Below are positions 52,119 to 59,745 of a DNA stretch of 64,000 bases, one piece after another; within the stretch, counting starts at the first letter, position 1, and every line of letters starts with the position of its first letter. The stretch comes from Prochlorothrix hollandica PCC 9006 = CALU 1027 (GTDB lineage: Bacteria; Cyanobacteriota; Cyanobacteriia; Prochlorotrichales; Prochlorotrichaceae): positions 1,145,956 through 1,209,955 of the forward strand of contig NZ_KB235941.1 in the NCBI RefSeq assembly GCF_000332315.1, written 5' to 3'. Under the pieces are notes generated by a model, which ran no database searches, was not told where the DNA came from, and worked only from the letters and a program-made list of their open reading frames with translations. Both the position numbers and the translations under genes were made by a program.

Positions 52119-52158
52119 AGTGGGTGTCTTTACCCCTAGGATACCTTGCCTAGGATAC
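52119..52158 (-). promoter_or_regulatory. Conserved upstream motif of the AAA+/nuclease paralogs (copy 1)
   Basis: On the gene strand GTATCCTAGGCAAG is followed directly by GTATCCTAGGGGTAAAGACA and CCCACTG, ~20 bases from the ATG. All four paralogs have the second unit; paralogs 1, 2 and 4 have both. Confidence 0.7.
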
Positions 52159-52159
52159 A

Positions 52160-53269
52160 TTAAGGACTTGATTGCAACAGCACCACAACTCCGGCGATCG
52201 CCACCGCCGCCCCCACCAGCGCCCGCACCGTGACCCGCTCCCCCACGGCGATCGCCACGGGCAAGACAAACAGGGGACTGGTGCTACTGAGGGTTTGGGC
52301 GATCCCCGTTTCGGCATACTTAAAGGCGGTTTGCTGGAGCCAGAGGGCGAGATAGGTGCTAAAAAAGGAGACAACGGCGATCGTGGCGATAATCTGACCG
52401 GAAGGATTGAAAGGGGGGCGGTTTTGAGGATTGGGCGCGATCGGAAGCTGGGGAACCGGAAGCTGGGGAACTGGAAGAGGGGAGCTAGGGCCGTTGGCGA
52501 TCGGAGGGTTAGGCATCGGCAGATCGCCGATCGGGACATCACCCGCAACCGTTCGATGGAAAAGGGGACGGGGGAACCGGACCCGATCGCGGGACCACCG
52601 CCCGATCGCCGCCAAGCCCAGGCCGATCGCCAAGGCAACCACCCCCGCACTCAGCCGCACAATCGTACTCCAAAGGGGATCCACCGCCGTGTCCGCCAGG
52701 GCCGATCGGGACATCACCGCCCCCGCCGATTGGCTCAGATTCGCCCCCACCGCCCACAGCACCCCCGCCAGCAGCGATCGGGTCGGAATTTGCACCGCCG
52801 TTGCCAGGGATCGATCGGGCACCCGTTCCACCATTACCCAGGCCACCCCGCCCAAAATCAGCCCAATTCCCAGCCAATCCAGCCCTCCCAGCGCTTCCCC
52901 CAGGAAAATCCAGGCAATACCGGCGGTTAAGGGGGGAGAGAGGGTTTCCAGCAGGAGAGCGCGACGGGCACCGAGGCGGTTGAGGGTATTGAAGTAGCAG
53001 GTGTCGCCGATGCTAATGCCAATGACACCGCTGACCGTGAGCAGCAGTTTTTCCCGATCGCCCAGGGCCGCGATCTCCTCTAACCCGCTCCCCGGTTGCC
53101 AAAGTTCCCGCAGTCCAAGGGTCAGGGCCAAAAACCCCAGGGCCATTAAGCCCTTGAGCAAGTTCAACACCGCTGGGGGGAGGGCTTGCCCCAAACGGGC
53201 ATAGATCACGGAGGCGATCGCCCACAGCACCGCTGCCCCCAATGCGGCCATTTCCCCAATCCCGTTCAT
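52160..53269 (-). CDS. EamA/DMT family transporter
   Basis: 369 residues with about ten transmembrane segments in two EamA halves (LGAAVLWAIASVIYARLG and GVIGISIGDTCYFNTLNRLG in the first; SFFSTYLALWLQQTAFKYAE and LVGAAVAIAGVVVLLQ in the second). A ~45-residue Pro-rich loop (PVPQLPVPQLPIAP), encoded by a tandem repeat, separates segments in the middle. The second half also has the typical LSSTSPLFVLP block. The family exports metabolites; substrate unknown. Ends 62 bases upstream of paralog 1, so they may be read on one transcript. Confidence 0.85.
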   Translation of the reverse strand: MNGIGEMAALGAAVLWAIASVIYARLGQALPPAVLNLLKGLMALGFLALTLGLRELWQPGSGLEEIAALGDREKLLLTVSGVIGISIGDTCYFNTLNRLGARRALLLETLSPPLTAGIAWIFLGEALGGLDWLGIGLILGGVAWVMVERVPDRSLATAVQIPTRSLLAGVLWAVGANLSQSAGAVMSRSALADTAVDPLWSTIVRLSAGVVALAIGLGLAAIGRWSRDRVRFPRPLFHRTVAGDVPIGDLPMPNPPIANGPSSPLPVPQLPVPQLPIAPNPQNRPPFNPSGQIIATIAVVSFFSTYLALWLQQTAFKYAETGIAQTLSSTSPLFVLPVAIAVGERVTVRALVGAAVAIAGVVVLLQSSP

Positions 53270-53404
53270 AAAATTTCCCCAGTCCCATGCGTTAGAATCG
53301 CTCCATTATCTTGCCCGATCGCAGGGGGCGATCGCCCTGCCCTCATTGCCCTGTTGCCCGATCGCCCCGTCCCGTTGTCTTTTCGCTCAGCCATATCTAC
53401 TGCT

Positions 53405-55285
53405 ATGAACCCCAAGCCCGCAACCCAACCGATCAAGATTCTCCAGCGCACCTATCATTTGCCAGTGCTGACGGGGGATAGCCTGAAGCAACTGCAAGCC
53501 AGCATCCAAAACCGCCAGCAAGCGATCCGCACGGGCGAGGAAATTGTGGTCGTGCAGGTGCAGCAACAGGAGCAAGTCCCAGGCGGTCTGCTGGGACTGG
53601 GGCGCAAGACGGTGACTCGGACCATACGCCAACGCCAGCGCAAGCCCTTGGATATGCAGCAGCGGTTTCAGTATTTGGAGGCCCAGATTCGGGATTATGA
53701 TGTCTTGTTGCGGCTGCTGAAACAGCATCGGGTTGCCTATCAGCGCTTTTTTCTGGATCTGTCCAAGGAAGTGCAGCAGTTAATTGAGACAAAATGCCAG
53801 CAAATGGCAGCTTTGGAGGCAAAGCGGCAGCAAATTGAGACCCAAGCCCAGGCCAAGGGCAATCAGGGGTTGCTGGCAATGACCCTGAGCCAAAAGCGCC
53901 AGGTGATTGATAGCTTGCTGATGTTGGATAAGGCGGCGGTGCTGATGCTGAAGAAGGTTAGCCTGATTAGTGAGGGCATTGCTAAGCTGACCCAGGACAG
54001 TGAGCTATCGAAGCAGGTGCTGGAAAATATGATGGCAGAACTGCGGGACTATCGGGAAGCCATAGTCCTTCAGCGAGAGCTAGACGCGCTCCAGCAGGAA
54101 ATTACCCAGTTTACCCAGGTGGCTCTGGATTTGGAGCATTATTTACAGCAGTATTTGGGTCCGTTCCAGGCATTGATTGAGGATGCGGCCCAGGTGGATG
54201 GACAGTTGGCCCAGACGGTGGAGGAGATTCGCAACTTGGCGGAGGATTTGATGGGGGCACAGGGGGGCTGGTTTGATGTGGCGGGGGCGGAGCAACTGAC
54301 GGAGAGCTTGCTGACGCTGGAGGTGGCGCGAATCCAGAAGCAGGAGCGGCTGGGGGATGCCCTGGAGATGGCGGGACGGGAGCGGCTGACGGGGCAGTTC
54401 CGGGCGGCGAATCTGTCGGATCGGGCGGTGGCGGCGGTGGAGATTGGGGAGCAGATCGCGGCGATCCAGGGCCATGTGCAGCGGCAGTTGGTGGGGTTGC
54501 AGGGGACGATGACGGTGGAGATTGAGGCGGAAATCGAGGCGGATCCGGATTTAGGGGCCGGGTTTTATGGCCTGTCTGCTACAAGTGAGCCGATTACCTT
54601 TGAATTGCCAAAACAGGGTGGCACCCTGGAGTTAGTGCCGGTTCCGGCGGGGGAGTTGGTGATGGTGAAGGGAAGCCATCGGGTCCAGGTGCCGGAGTTC
54701 TCTATGGGGAAATTCCCGGTGACCCAGCGCCAGTATCAGGCAATAATAGGCCAAAATCCATCGAAGTTTGGTGATAATCCAGAGCATCCGGTCGAAACAG
54801 TGACCTGGCACCAAGCCATGGCGTTTTGCCGGAAGTTGACCAAATTACTCCAGCTTACGGACCAGGTGATAACGCTACCCAGCGAGACGATGTGGGAGTG
54901 GGCGGCACGGGAGGCGGAGAACAGCAGCTTGACCTATGCGGTCAGTAATGATCTGGATCAGGTGGGCTGGTATAAGGAGAACTCCAGTCGAACAACGCAT
55001 CCGGTGGGGCAGAAAGATGCGAATAAGTTAGGGATTCATGACATGAGCGGCAATGTCTGGGAGTGGTGTCAGGATAATTGGGCTAGTAGTACAAATGAAC
55101 TATCTCAGGATGGCAAACCTCTGTTAAAGGGGGGTGATAACACCCTGCGCGCCGTTCGTGGGGGTTCCTGGTTCGACTACGCAGTCATTTGCAGTTCTGG
55201 GAATCGCGACTTCTACGATCCGGGCTGCAGCTACGGCAACCAAGGTTTTCGTGTTGTTTTGCTGCCGGTTGGTTTTGTGCCCTGA
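53405..55285 (+). CDS. Coiled-coil protein with C-terminal formylglycine-enzyme (CLec) fold; candidate DGR target
   Basis: 626 residues. Residues ~1-395 are helical coiled coil (LQQEITQFTQVALDLEHYLQ). Residues ~405-626 form the FGE-sulfatase/C-type-lectin-like domain: GTLELVPVPAGELVM, MGKFPVTQRQYQA, LPSETMWEWAARE, GIHDMSGNVWEW, AVRGGSWFD and QGFRVVLLP. The catalytic cysteines of true formylglycine enzymes are absent, so it is a binding fold. Codons 590-613 are almost all NNY and mostly NNC: the pattern of a diversity-generating retroelement variable region. ATG at 53405 preferred; the frame to 53186 overlaps the transporter gene. No reverse transcriptase is in the window. Confidence 0.85.
   Translation: MNPKPATQPIKILQRTYHLPVLTGDSLKQLQASIQNRQQAIRTGEEIVVVQVQQQEQVPGGLLGLGRKTVTRTIRQRQRKPLDMQQRFQYLEAQIRDYDVLLRLLKQHRVAYQRFFLDLSKEVQQLIETKCQQMAALEAKRQQIETQAQAKGNQGLLAMTLSQKRQVIDSLLMLDKAAVLMLKKVSLISEGIAKLTQDSELSKQVLENMMAELRDYREAIVLQRELDALQQEITQFTQVALDLEHYLQQYLGPFQALIEDAAQVDGQLAQTVEEIRNLAEDLMGAQGGWFDVAGAEQLTESLLTLEVARIQKQERLGDALEMAGRERLTGQFRAANLSDRAVAAVEIGEQIAAIQGHVQRQLVGLQGTMTVEIEAEIEADPDLGAGFYGLSATSEPITFELPKQGGTLELVPVPAGELVMVKGSHRVQVPEFSMGKFPVTQRQYQAIIGQNPSKFGDNPEHPVETVTWHQAMAFCRKLTKLLQLTDQVITLPSETMWEWAAREAENSSLTYAVSNDLDQVGWYKENSSRTTHPVGQKDANKLGIHDMSGNVWEWCQDNWASSTNELSQDGKPLLKGGDNTLRAVRGGSWFDYAVICSSGNRDFYDPGCSYGNQGFRVVLLPVGFVP
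55155..55265 (+). other. Candidate DGR variable region (VR)
   Basis: Between conserved GTGGGGGTTCCTGG and GGTTTTCGTGTTGT, 20 of 24 codons (55172-55243) end in C or T and 15 end in C (TTC, GAC, TAC, GTC, TGC and others). A template with AAC codons mutated at the first two bases gives this pattern. A pyrimidine tract and a GGCGC-GGA-GCGCC hairpin (55362-55374) follow, as in downstream regions of known DGR targets. The template repeat was not found in the window. Confidence 0.65.
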
Positions 55286-55517
55286 GGACTTCTTTACACT
55301 TTTTAACTTTCACCTTTACACTTTTTCTTTTTTATTTTCTTTTCTTTTCTTTACCCCTCTTGGCGCGGAGCGCCGAAAATTTTTTTCATTAAATTGTCGC
55401 TATAACGGCAGCAGCACAGCCCTGCGGTTTTGGATTCGCGGTGGTTGGCATCCGCCCAGTTCCGACCCAATTTTCCCAGCAGAATAGTCCCAAAGCAGTT
55501 CCAAGAACACCAAACCC
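55286..55517. other. Intergenic pyrimidine tract and hairpin after the candidate VR
   Basis: A T/C-rich stretch (55290-55355) leads into the hairpin at 55362-55374. I see no template repeat and no gene before the Uma2 start. Confidence 0.6.
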
Positions 55518-56213
55518 ATGACCACCACCCTCCCTCGTCCCGCTACCCCTGCCAGTTCCCCCAACCCGACCCCCCCACAAATCTACAGCCCAGACCAATA
55601 CCGCCAACTTGAAGAACGCGCCGAAACCCGCCATGAATACCACGATGGAGTAATTGTCCCCATGACCGGTGGCACGATGGATCATGCCTGGATTATCAGC
55701 AACTTGATTTTTATCTTTCGCTTAGCCCTGCAAAACACCAATTTCCGAGCCTATGGCGGTGAACTGCGGGTTTGGTTACCGGAACATAATCGGGGGGTCT
55801 ATCCCGACGTGAGTGTGATTGAGGGAGAGGCAGTTTTGACTGCAAATCGCCGGGATGAGGTGCTAAACCCCCGTTTAGTGGTGGAAGTGCTGTCTAGCTC
55901 CACAGAAGCCTACGATCGCGGCGATAAATTCCGCTTTTACCGCTCCCTGCCCAGCCTTCAGCACTATCTCCTCGTCAGCCAAACCCAACCCCTGATTGAG
56001 GCTTACCAGCGGGAGGAAGCCGCCGATCGCTGGATCCTGACCACCACCGAAGGCTTGGAGGCGACCCTTTCCCTGCCCTTGGGTGACCTGGAACTACCCT
56101 TGGCCCAGATTTATCAAGGGGTGGAGTTTAACCCGCTGGAGGAGTCAGACTCCGATCGGGTGAGGGATCTAGGGGGCGATCGAACCAACGAGCCTGAATC
56201 TGCTTCACTATAA
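55518..56213 (+). CDS. Uma2-family (DUF820) PD-(D/E)XK endonuclease
   Basis: 231 residues. Sequence blocks: SPDQYRQLEERAETRHEY, GVIVPMTGGTMDHAWIISNL, GVYPDVSVIEGE (Asp) and PRLVVEVLSSSTEAYDRGDK (Glu-x-Val in place of ExK, the usual Uma2 form). The C-terminal ~25 residues are Asp/Ser/Glu-rich. Uma2 genes are abundant in cyanobacteria and mostly uncharacterised. A 15-bp tandem repeat begins right at its 3' end. It lies between the candidate DGR target and the tandem AAA+/nuclease paralogs. Confidence 0.88.
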   Translation: MTTTLPRPATPASSPNPTPPQIYSPDQYRQLEERAETRHEYHDGVIVPMTGGTMDHAWIISNLIFIFRLALQNTNFRAYGGELRVWLPEHNRGVYPDVSVIEGEAVLTANRRDEVLNPRLVVEVLSSSTEAYDRGDKFRFYRSLPSLQHYLLVSQTQPLIEAYQREEAADRWILTTTEGLEATLSLPLGDLELPLAQIYQGVEFNPLEESDSDRVRDLGGDRTNEPESASL

Positions 56214-56262
56214 TCTGCTTCACTATAATCTGCCTCACTATAATCTGCCTCACTATAATCTA
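56198..56262 (+). repeat. 15-bp tandem repeat at the Uma2 3' end
   Basis: Four units of AATCTGCYTCACTAT, the first overlapping the last codons and the stop of the Uma2 gene. Confidence 0.85.
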
Positions 56263-56264
56263 GA

Positions 56265-56363
56265 GGGCACCTCAAAAAATCCAAATTCTCGCCCCTGTGC
56301 CAACGCAAGAATAGGGGTTGGGTTGGGCGGCGAAGCCACCCAACCTAATTAATCGAGGTGCCC
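56265..56363 (+). repeat. 99-bp miniature TIR element with TAGA target duplication
   Basis: GGGCACCTC ... GAGGTGCCC ends with an internal CAACGCAAGAATAGGGGTT core; 99 bp as at 28313-28411. TAGA flanks it at 56261-56264 and 56364-56367. Confidence 0.75.
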
Positions 56364-56431
56364 TAGAGAATCGGCACAATACACAAGCTCAAAAACGTCT
56401 GAGGGTAGAAATCGCCGTCATGGAATCTGAC

Positions 56432-57982
56432 TTAGGCCCGAATAACGACGATCGATCGCCCCCCCGGACTCACGGCGCTTTCAGTGGTGGTGCGATCCTC
56501 TAGGGGTGGTAAACCCGGACGGCGATCGAAAATAACCAACCATCCCGTTTCTAGCCCTAATCCCGCCAAATACTTATCGATTTGCTCTAATCCCTTCCCC
56601 ATTGGATCCGGTTTCCCCTCCCGCCACACCTTTAGTTCCATGCCCAGCGTTACCCCCCCGTACCGCAAACACACATCCATTCTGCCGGATCCGATCGCAT
56701 ACTCCCGCTCCAAACTGCCGCCCCCATTCACCACTCGGTGCAAAAACGCCATCAGCACCAAATGGGGCGCGATTTCATGGTAAGGCGCACTTTTGAACAG
56801 GGGTTCCCCATGTTGCCGCCAAAACTCTAGAAAAGCCTCTAATAACTGATCGGGTAGCAGTTCACCCGCCGCATTGAGCCAGCGAGGTTCGATCGCACCG
56901 ATCGAAGTCCGAGTCGTATAGCTCAGCACCAAGGGCACAACTTCTCGATAAATGGGATTGGCCACTTCGATCCCCCGACCGTTGTTATCGCGGCACAGAC
57001 CCAAATCCAGGACATAGCGAATGTCATCGGGGGGAACATCGGGTAAATCATTTCCGGCTAAAATCGGTTCTATCACGGTTCTCACGCGAGGTTCCCGTAG
57101 CCGCTCCGCTAAACTATCTAAATGCGTGTCTTGACGCTGAATTAGAATGTCTTTGGCTTGTTCAATGACCCCGATCGTGATCGGTTGGGTCACCTCTTCC
57201 ACTAAAAATTCGGTGGCCTGACGGGCCAAGGCATTCACCAACCAGGGCTGTCCATCGGTGAGGTAAAAGGCATGTTGAATCGCTTCCGGGGTGAAAATCT
57301 GGCCCGTGGCCTCGGTATGCTGGTGATAAAGAGTTTTTACATCATCAAAGCTAAAGTTTTTGAGGGTTAGGGACTCTACCTTAATGTTAAAGGGGCTAGA
57401 TGTATTCAGTCTGTCACTGCCACCGGATTTAATTTTATAGTCCCGCACATCCCGCATCCCAATTAAGCCTAAAGAGTGGGGAAAGCCCTGGGGTCGGTTG
57501 GGGTAGCCCGATCGTAACTGCCGCAGAACAAAGACGAGGGTTTCCTCGCTAAGGGCATCCACTTCATCGAGAAAGATCGCCAGCGGTTGTTGAGCTGTCG
57601 CCGCCCAACTACTCAGAAATGTGCTGATTTGGGCGCTACTGTCCGGTATAGGCCATTCGGTGGGCCGGAGGTTTTCCGGCAGACGAAAACGCAGGGATTG
57701 CTGCCATTCACTTAAAATGACTCGCTCAGCCTGCTGCGGATCATGGGAGAAGCTTGCCCCCACTTCCAAAGACAACATCACCGCCACATAGTCGCCGCTT
57801 GCGGTCAGTTCCTGGGCCAGGGCAATCATGGCCGTGGTTTTGCCCACTTGGCGGGGGGCATGGATCACAAAGTAGTTGCGTTGGTCAATAAGACGATGCA
57901 GTTCTGGGAGGCGGACTGTCGGAGACAGCATATAGTGGATATCGGCTTGGCAGGGACCTGCGGTGTTGAACCATTTGGGCAT
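56432..57982 (-). CDS. AAA+ ATPase/PD-(D/E)XK-like nuclease, paralog 2
   Basis: 516 residues, same architecture as paralog 1: HAPRQVGKTTAM, LAIFLDEVDALS, GSGRMDVCLRYGG, LGMELKVWREGK. Its first variable segment (ASFSHDPQQAERVILSEWQQ ... RPTEWP) is shared with paralog 4, whereas its second (~300-385; VLDLGLCRDNNGRGIEVANP) is identical to paralog 3. The C-terminal 120 residues are almost the same in all copies. This mosaic indicates recombination among the copies. Its start lies 112 bases from the stop of paralog 3, so a tandem read-through order 4-3-2 is possible. Confidence 0.85.
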   Translation of the reverse strand: MPKWFNTAGPCQADIHYMLSPTVRLPELHRLIDQRNYFVIHAPRQVGKTTAMIALAQELTASGDYVAVMLSLEVGASFSHDPQQAERVILSEWQQSLRFRLPENLRPTEWPIPDSSAQISTFLSSWAATAQQPLAIFLDEVDALSEETLVFVLRQLRSGYPNRPQGFPHSLGLIGMRDVRDYKIKSGGSDRLNTSSPFNIKVESLTLKNFSFDDVKTLYHQHTEATGQIFTPEAIQHAFYLTDGQPWLVNALARQATEFLVEEVTQPITIGVIEQAKDILIQRQDTHLDSLAERLREPRVRTVIEPILAGNDLPDVPPDDIRYVLDLGLCRDNNGRGIEVANPIYREVVPLVLSYTTRTSIGAIEPRWLNAAGELLPDQLLEAFLEFWRQHGEPLFKSAPYHEIAPHLVLMAFLHRVVNGGGSLEREYAIGSGRMDVCLRYGGVTLGMELKVWREGKPDPMGKGLEQIDKYLAGLGLETGWLVIFDRRPGLPPLEDRTTTESAVSPGGRSIVVIRA

Positions 57983-58000
57983 CGGGGACTTGGCTCCATC

Positions 58001-58041
58001 CAGTGGGTGTTTCTACCCCTAGGATACCTTTCCGAGGATAC
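58001..58041 (-). promoter_or_regulatory. Conserved upstream motif of the AAA+/nuclease paralogs (copy 2)
   Basis: GGTATCCTAGGGGTAGAAAC and CCCACTGG on the gene strand, preceded by a diverged GGTATCCTCGG. The 20 bases next to the ATG differ from the other copies. Confidence 0.6.
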
Positions 58042-58094
58042 CCTGATGACTGACCCCTCGATCGCCCTGTTCTCGTACCCCAGAAACCGTCCAT

Positions 58095-59645
58095 CTAGCC
58101 GCGAATGACGACGATCGATCGCCCCCCCGGACTTACGGCACTTTCCGTCGTGGTGCGCTCCTCTAGGGGCGGTAAACCCGGACGGCGATCGAAAATTACT
58201 AACCATCCGGTTTCTAGCCCTAATCCCGCCAAATACTTATCGATTTGCTCTAATCCCTTCCCCACTGGATCCGGTTTCCCCTCCCGCCACACCTTCAGTT
58301 CCATGCCCAGCGTTACCCCCCCGTACCGCAAACACACATCCATTCTGCCGGACCCGATCGCATACTCCCGCTCCAAACTGCCGCCCCCATTCACCACTCG
58401 GTGCAAAAATGCCATCAGCACCAAATGGGGCGCAATTTCATGGTAAGGCGCACTTTTGAACAGGGGTTCCCCATGTTGCCGCCAAAACTCTAGAAAAGCC
58501 TCTAATAACTGATCGGGTAGCAGTTCACCCGCCGCATTGAGCCAGCGAGGTTCGATCGCACCGATCGAAGTCCGAGTCGTATAGCTCAGCACCAAGGGCA
58601 CAACTTCTCGATAAATGGGATTGGCCACTTCGATCCCCCGACCGTTGTTATCGCGGCACAGACCCAAATCCAGGACATAGCGAATGTCATCGGGGGGCAC
58701 ATCGGGTAAATCATTTCCGGCTAAAATCGGTTCTATCACGGTTCTCACGCGAGGTTCCCGTAGCCGTTCCGCCAAACTATCTAAATGCGTGTCTTGGCGC
58801 TGAATTAGAATGTCTTTGGCTTGTTCAATGACCCCGATCGTGATCGGTTGAGTCACCTCTTCCACGAGGAACTCTGTCGCTTGACGGGCCAAGGCATTTA
58901 CCAACCAGGGTTGTCCATCGGTGAGGTAAAAGGCGTGTTGAATCGCTTCTGGGGTGAAAATCTGGCCCGTGGCCTCGGTATGCTGGTGATAAAGAGTTTT
59001 TACATCATCAAAGCTAAAGTTTTTGAGAGTTAGGGATTCTACCTTAATGTTAAAGGGGCTAGATGTATTCAGTCTGTCACTGCCACCGGATTTAATTTTA
59101 TAGTCCCGCACATCCCGCATCCCAATTAAGCCTAAAGAGTGGGGAAATCCCTGGGGTCGGCGGGGGTAACCAGACCGCAGTTGTCTAAGCAGAGAGAGCA
59201 GGGTGGCATCCGTGAGCGCATCCACTTCATCCAGGAACACAACTAAAGGACGGGGTAGGGTTTGGGTCCAAGTCGTTAGTGCTGCCCCAATGCGGCGACC
59301 TGCCTCTGCTTCTGGCCACTGGGGAGGATGTAACTCCGGGGGCAGGTAAGCCCGAGCCGAGTCCTGCCACTCATTGAGGATAGCTAGTTCAGCGGTACCT
59401 GGATCGGCTGAAAAGGGTGCCCCCACTTCCAAAGACAGCATCACAGCGCCATAGTCGCCGCTTGTGGTCAGTTCCTGGGCCAGGGCAATCATGGCCGTGG
59501 TTTTGCCCACTTGGCGGGGGGCATGGATCACAAAGTAGTTGCGTTGGTCAATAAGACGACGCAGTTCTGGGAGGCGGACTGTCGGAGACAGCATATAGTG
59601 GATATCGGCTTGGCAGGGACCTGCGGTGTTGAACCATTTGGGCAT
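58095..59645 (-). CDS. AAA+ ATPase/PD-(D/E)XK-like nuclease, paralog 3
   Basis: 516 residues, all motifs as in paralog 2. The first variable segment is its own (APFSADPGTAELAILNEWQD ... PPELHPPQWP; Walker B PLVVFLDEVDALTDATL). From the conserved RQLRSGYP region to the C-terminus it is virtually identical to paralog 2, including the second variable segment. It therefore looks like a hybrid of two sequence lineages or a recent conversion product. Member of the three-gene tandem array. Confidence 0.85.
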   Translation of the reverse strand: MPKWFNTAGPCQADIHYMLSPTVRLPELRRLIDQRNYFVIHAPRQVGKTTAMIALAQELTTSGDYGAVMLSLEVGAPFSADPGTAELAILNEWQDSARAYLPPELHPPQWPEAEAGRRIGAALTTWTQTLPRPLVVFLDEVDALTDATLLSLLRQLRSGYPRRPQGFPHSLGLIGMRDVRDYKIKSGGSDRLNTSSPFNIKVESLTLKNFSFDDVKTLYHQHTEATGQIFTPEAIQHAFYLTDGQPWLVNALARQATEFLVEEVTQPITIGVIEQAKDILIQRQDTHLDSLAERLREPRVRTVIEPILAGNDLPDVPPDDIRYVLDLGLCRDNNGRGIEVANPIYREVVPLVLSYTTRTSIGAIEPRWLNAAGELLPDQLLEAFLEFWRQHGEPLFKSAPYHEIAPHLVLMAFLHRVVNGGGSLEREYAIGSGRMDVCLRYGGVTLGMELKVWREGKPDPVGKGLEQIDKYLAGLGLETGWLVIFDRRPGLPPLEERTTTESAVSPGGRSIVVIRG

Positions 59646-59664
59646 GGTGAGGGGTTGCTTAATC

Positions 59665-59692
59665 TAGTGGGTGTCTTTACCCCTAGGATACC
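59665..59692 (-). promoter_or_regulatory. Conserved upstream motif of the AAA+/nuclease paralogs (copy 3)
   Basis: GAGGTATCCTAGGGGTAAAG followed by ACACCCACT on the gene strand. The upstream half of the direct repeat is missing. Confidence 0.6.
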
Positions 59693-59745
59693 TCAATGAC
59701 TGGACCCCCCGATCGCCCTGTTCTCGTACCCCAGAAACCGTGAAT

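Noticed and set aside
55286-55517. Template repeat (TR) for the candidate variable region
   Set aside because: I looked for a second copy of the GGGGTTCCTGG ... GGTTTTCGTG block here and elsewhere and found none in the window.
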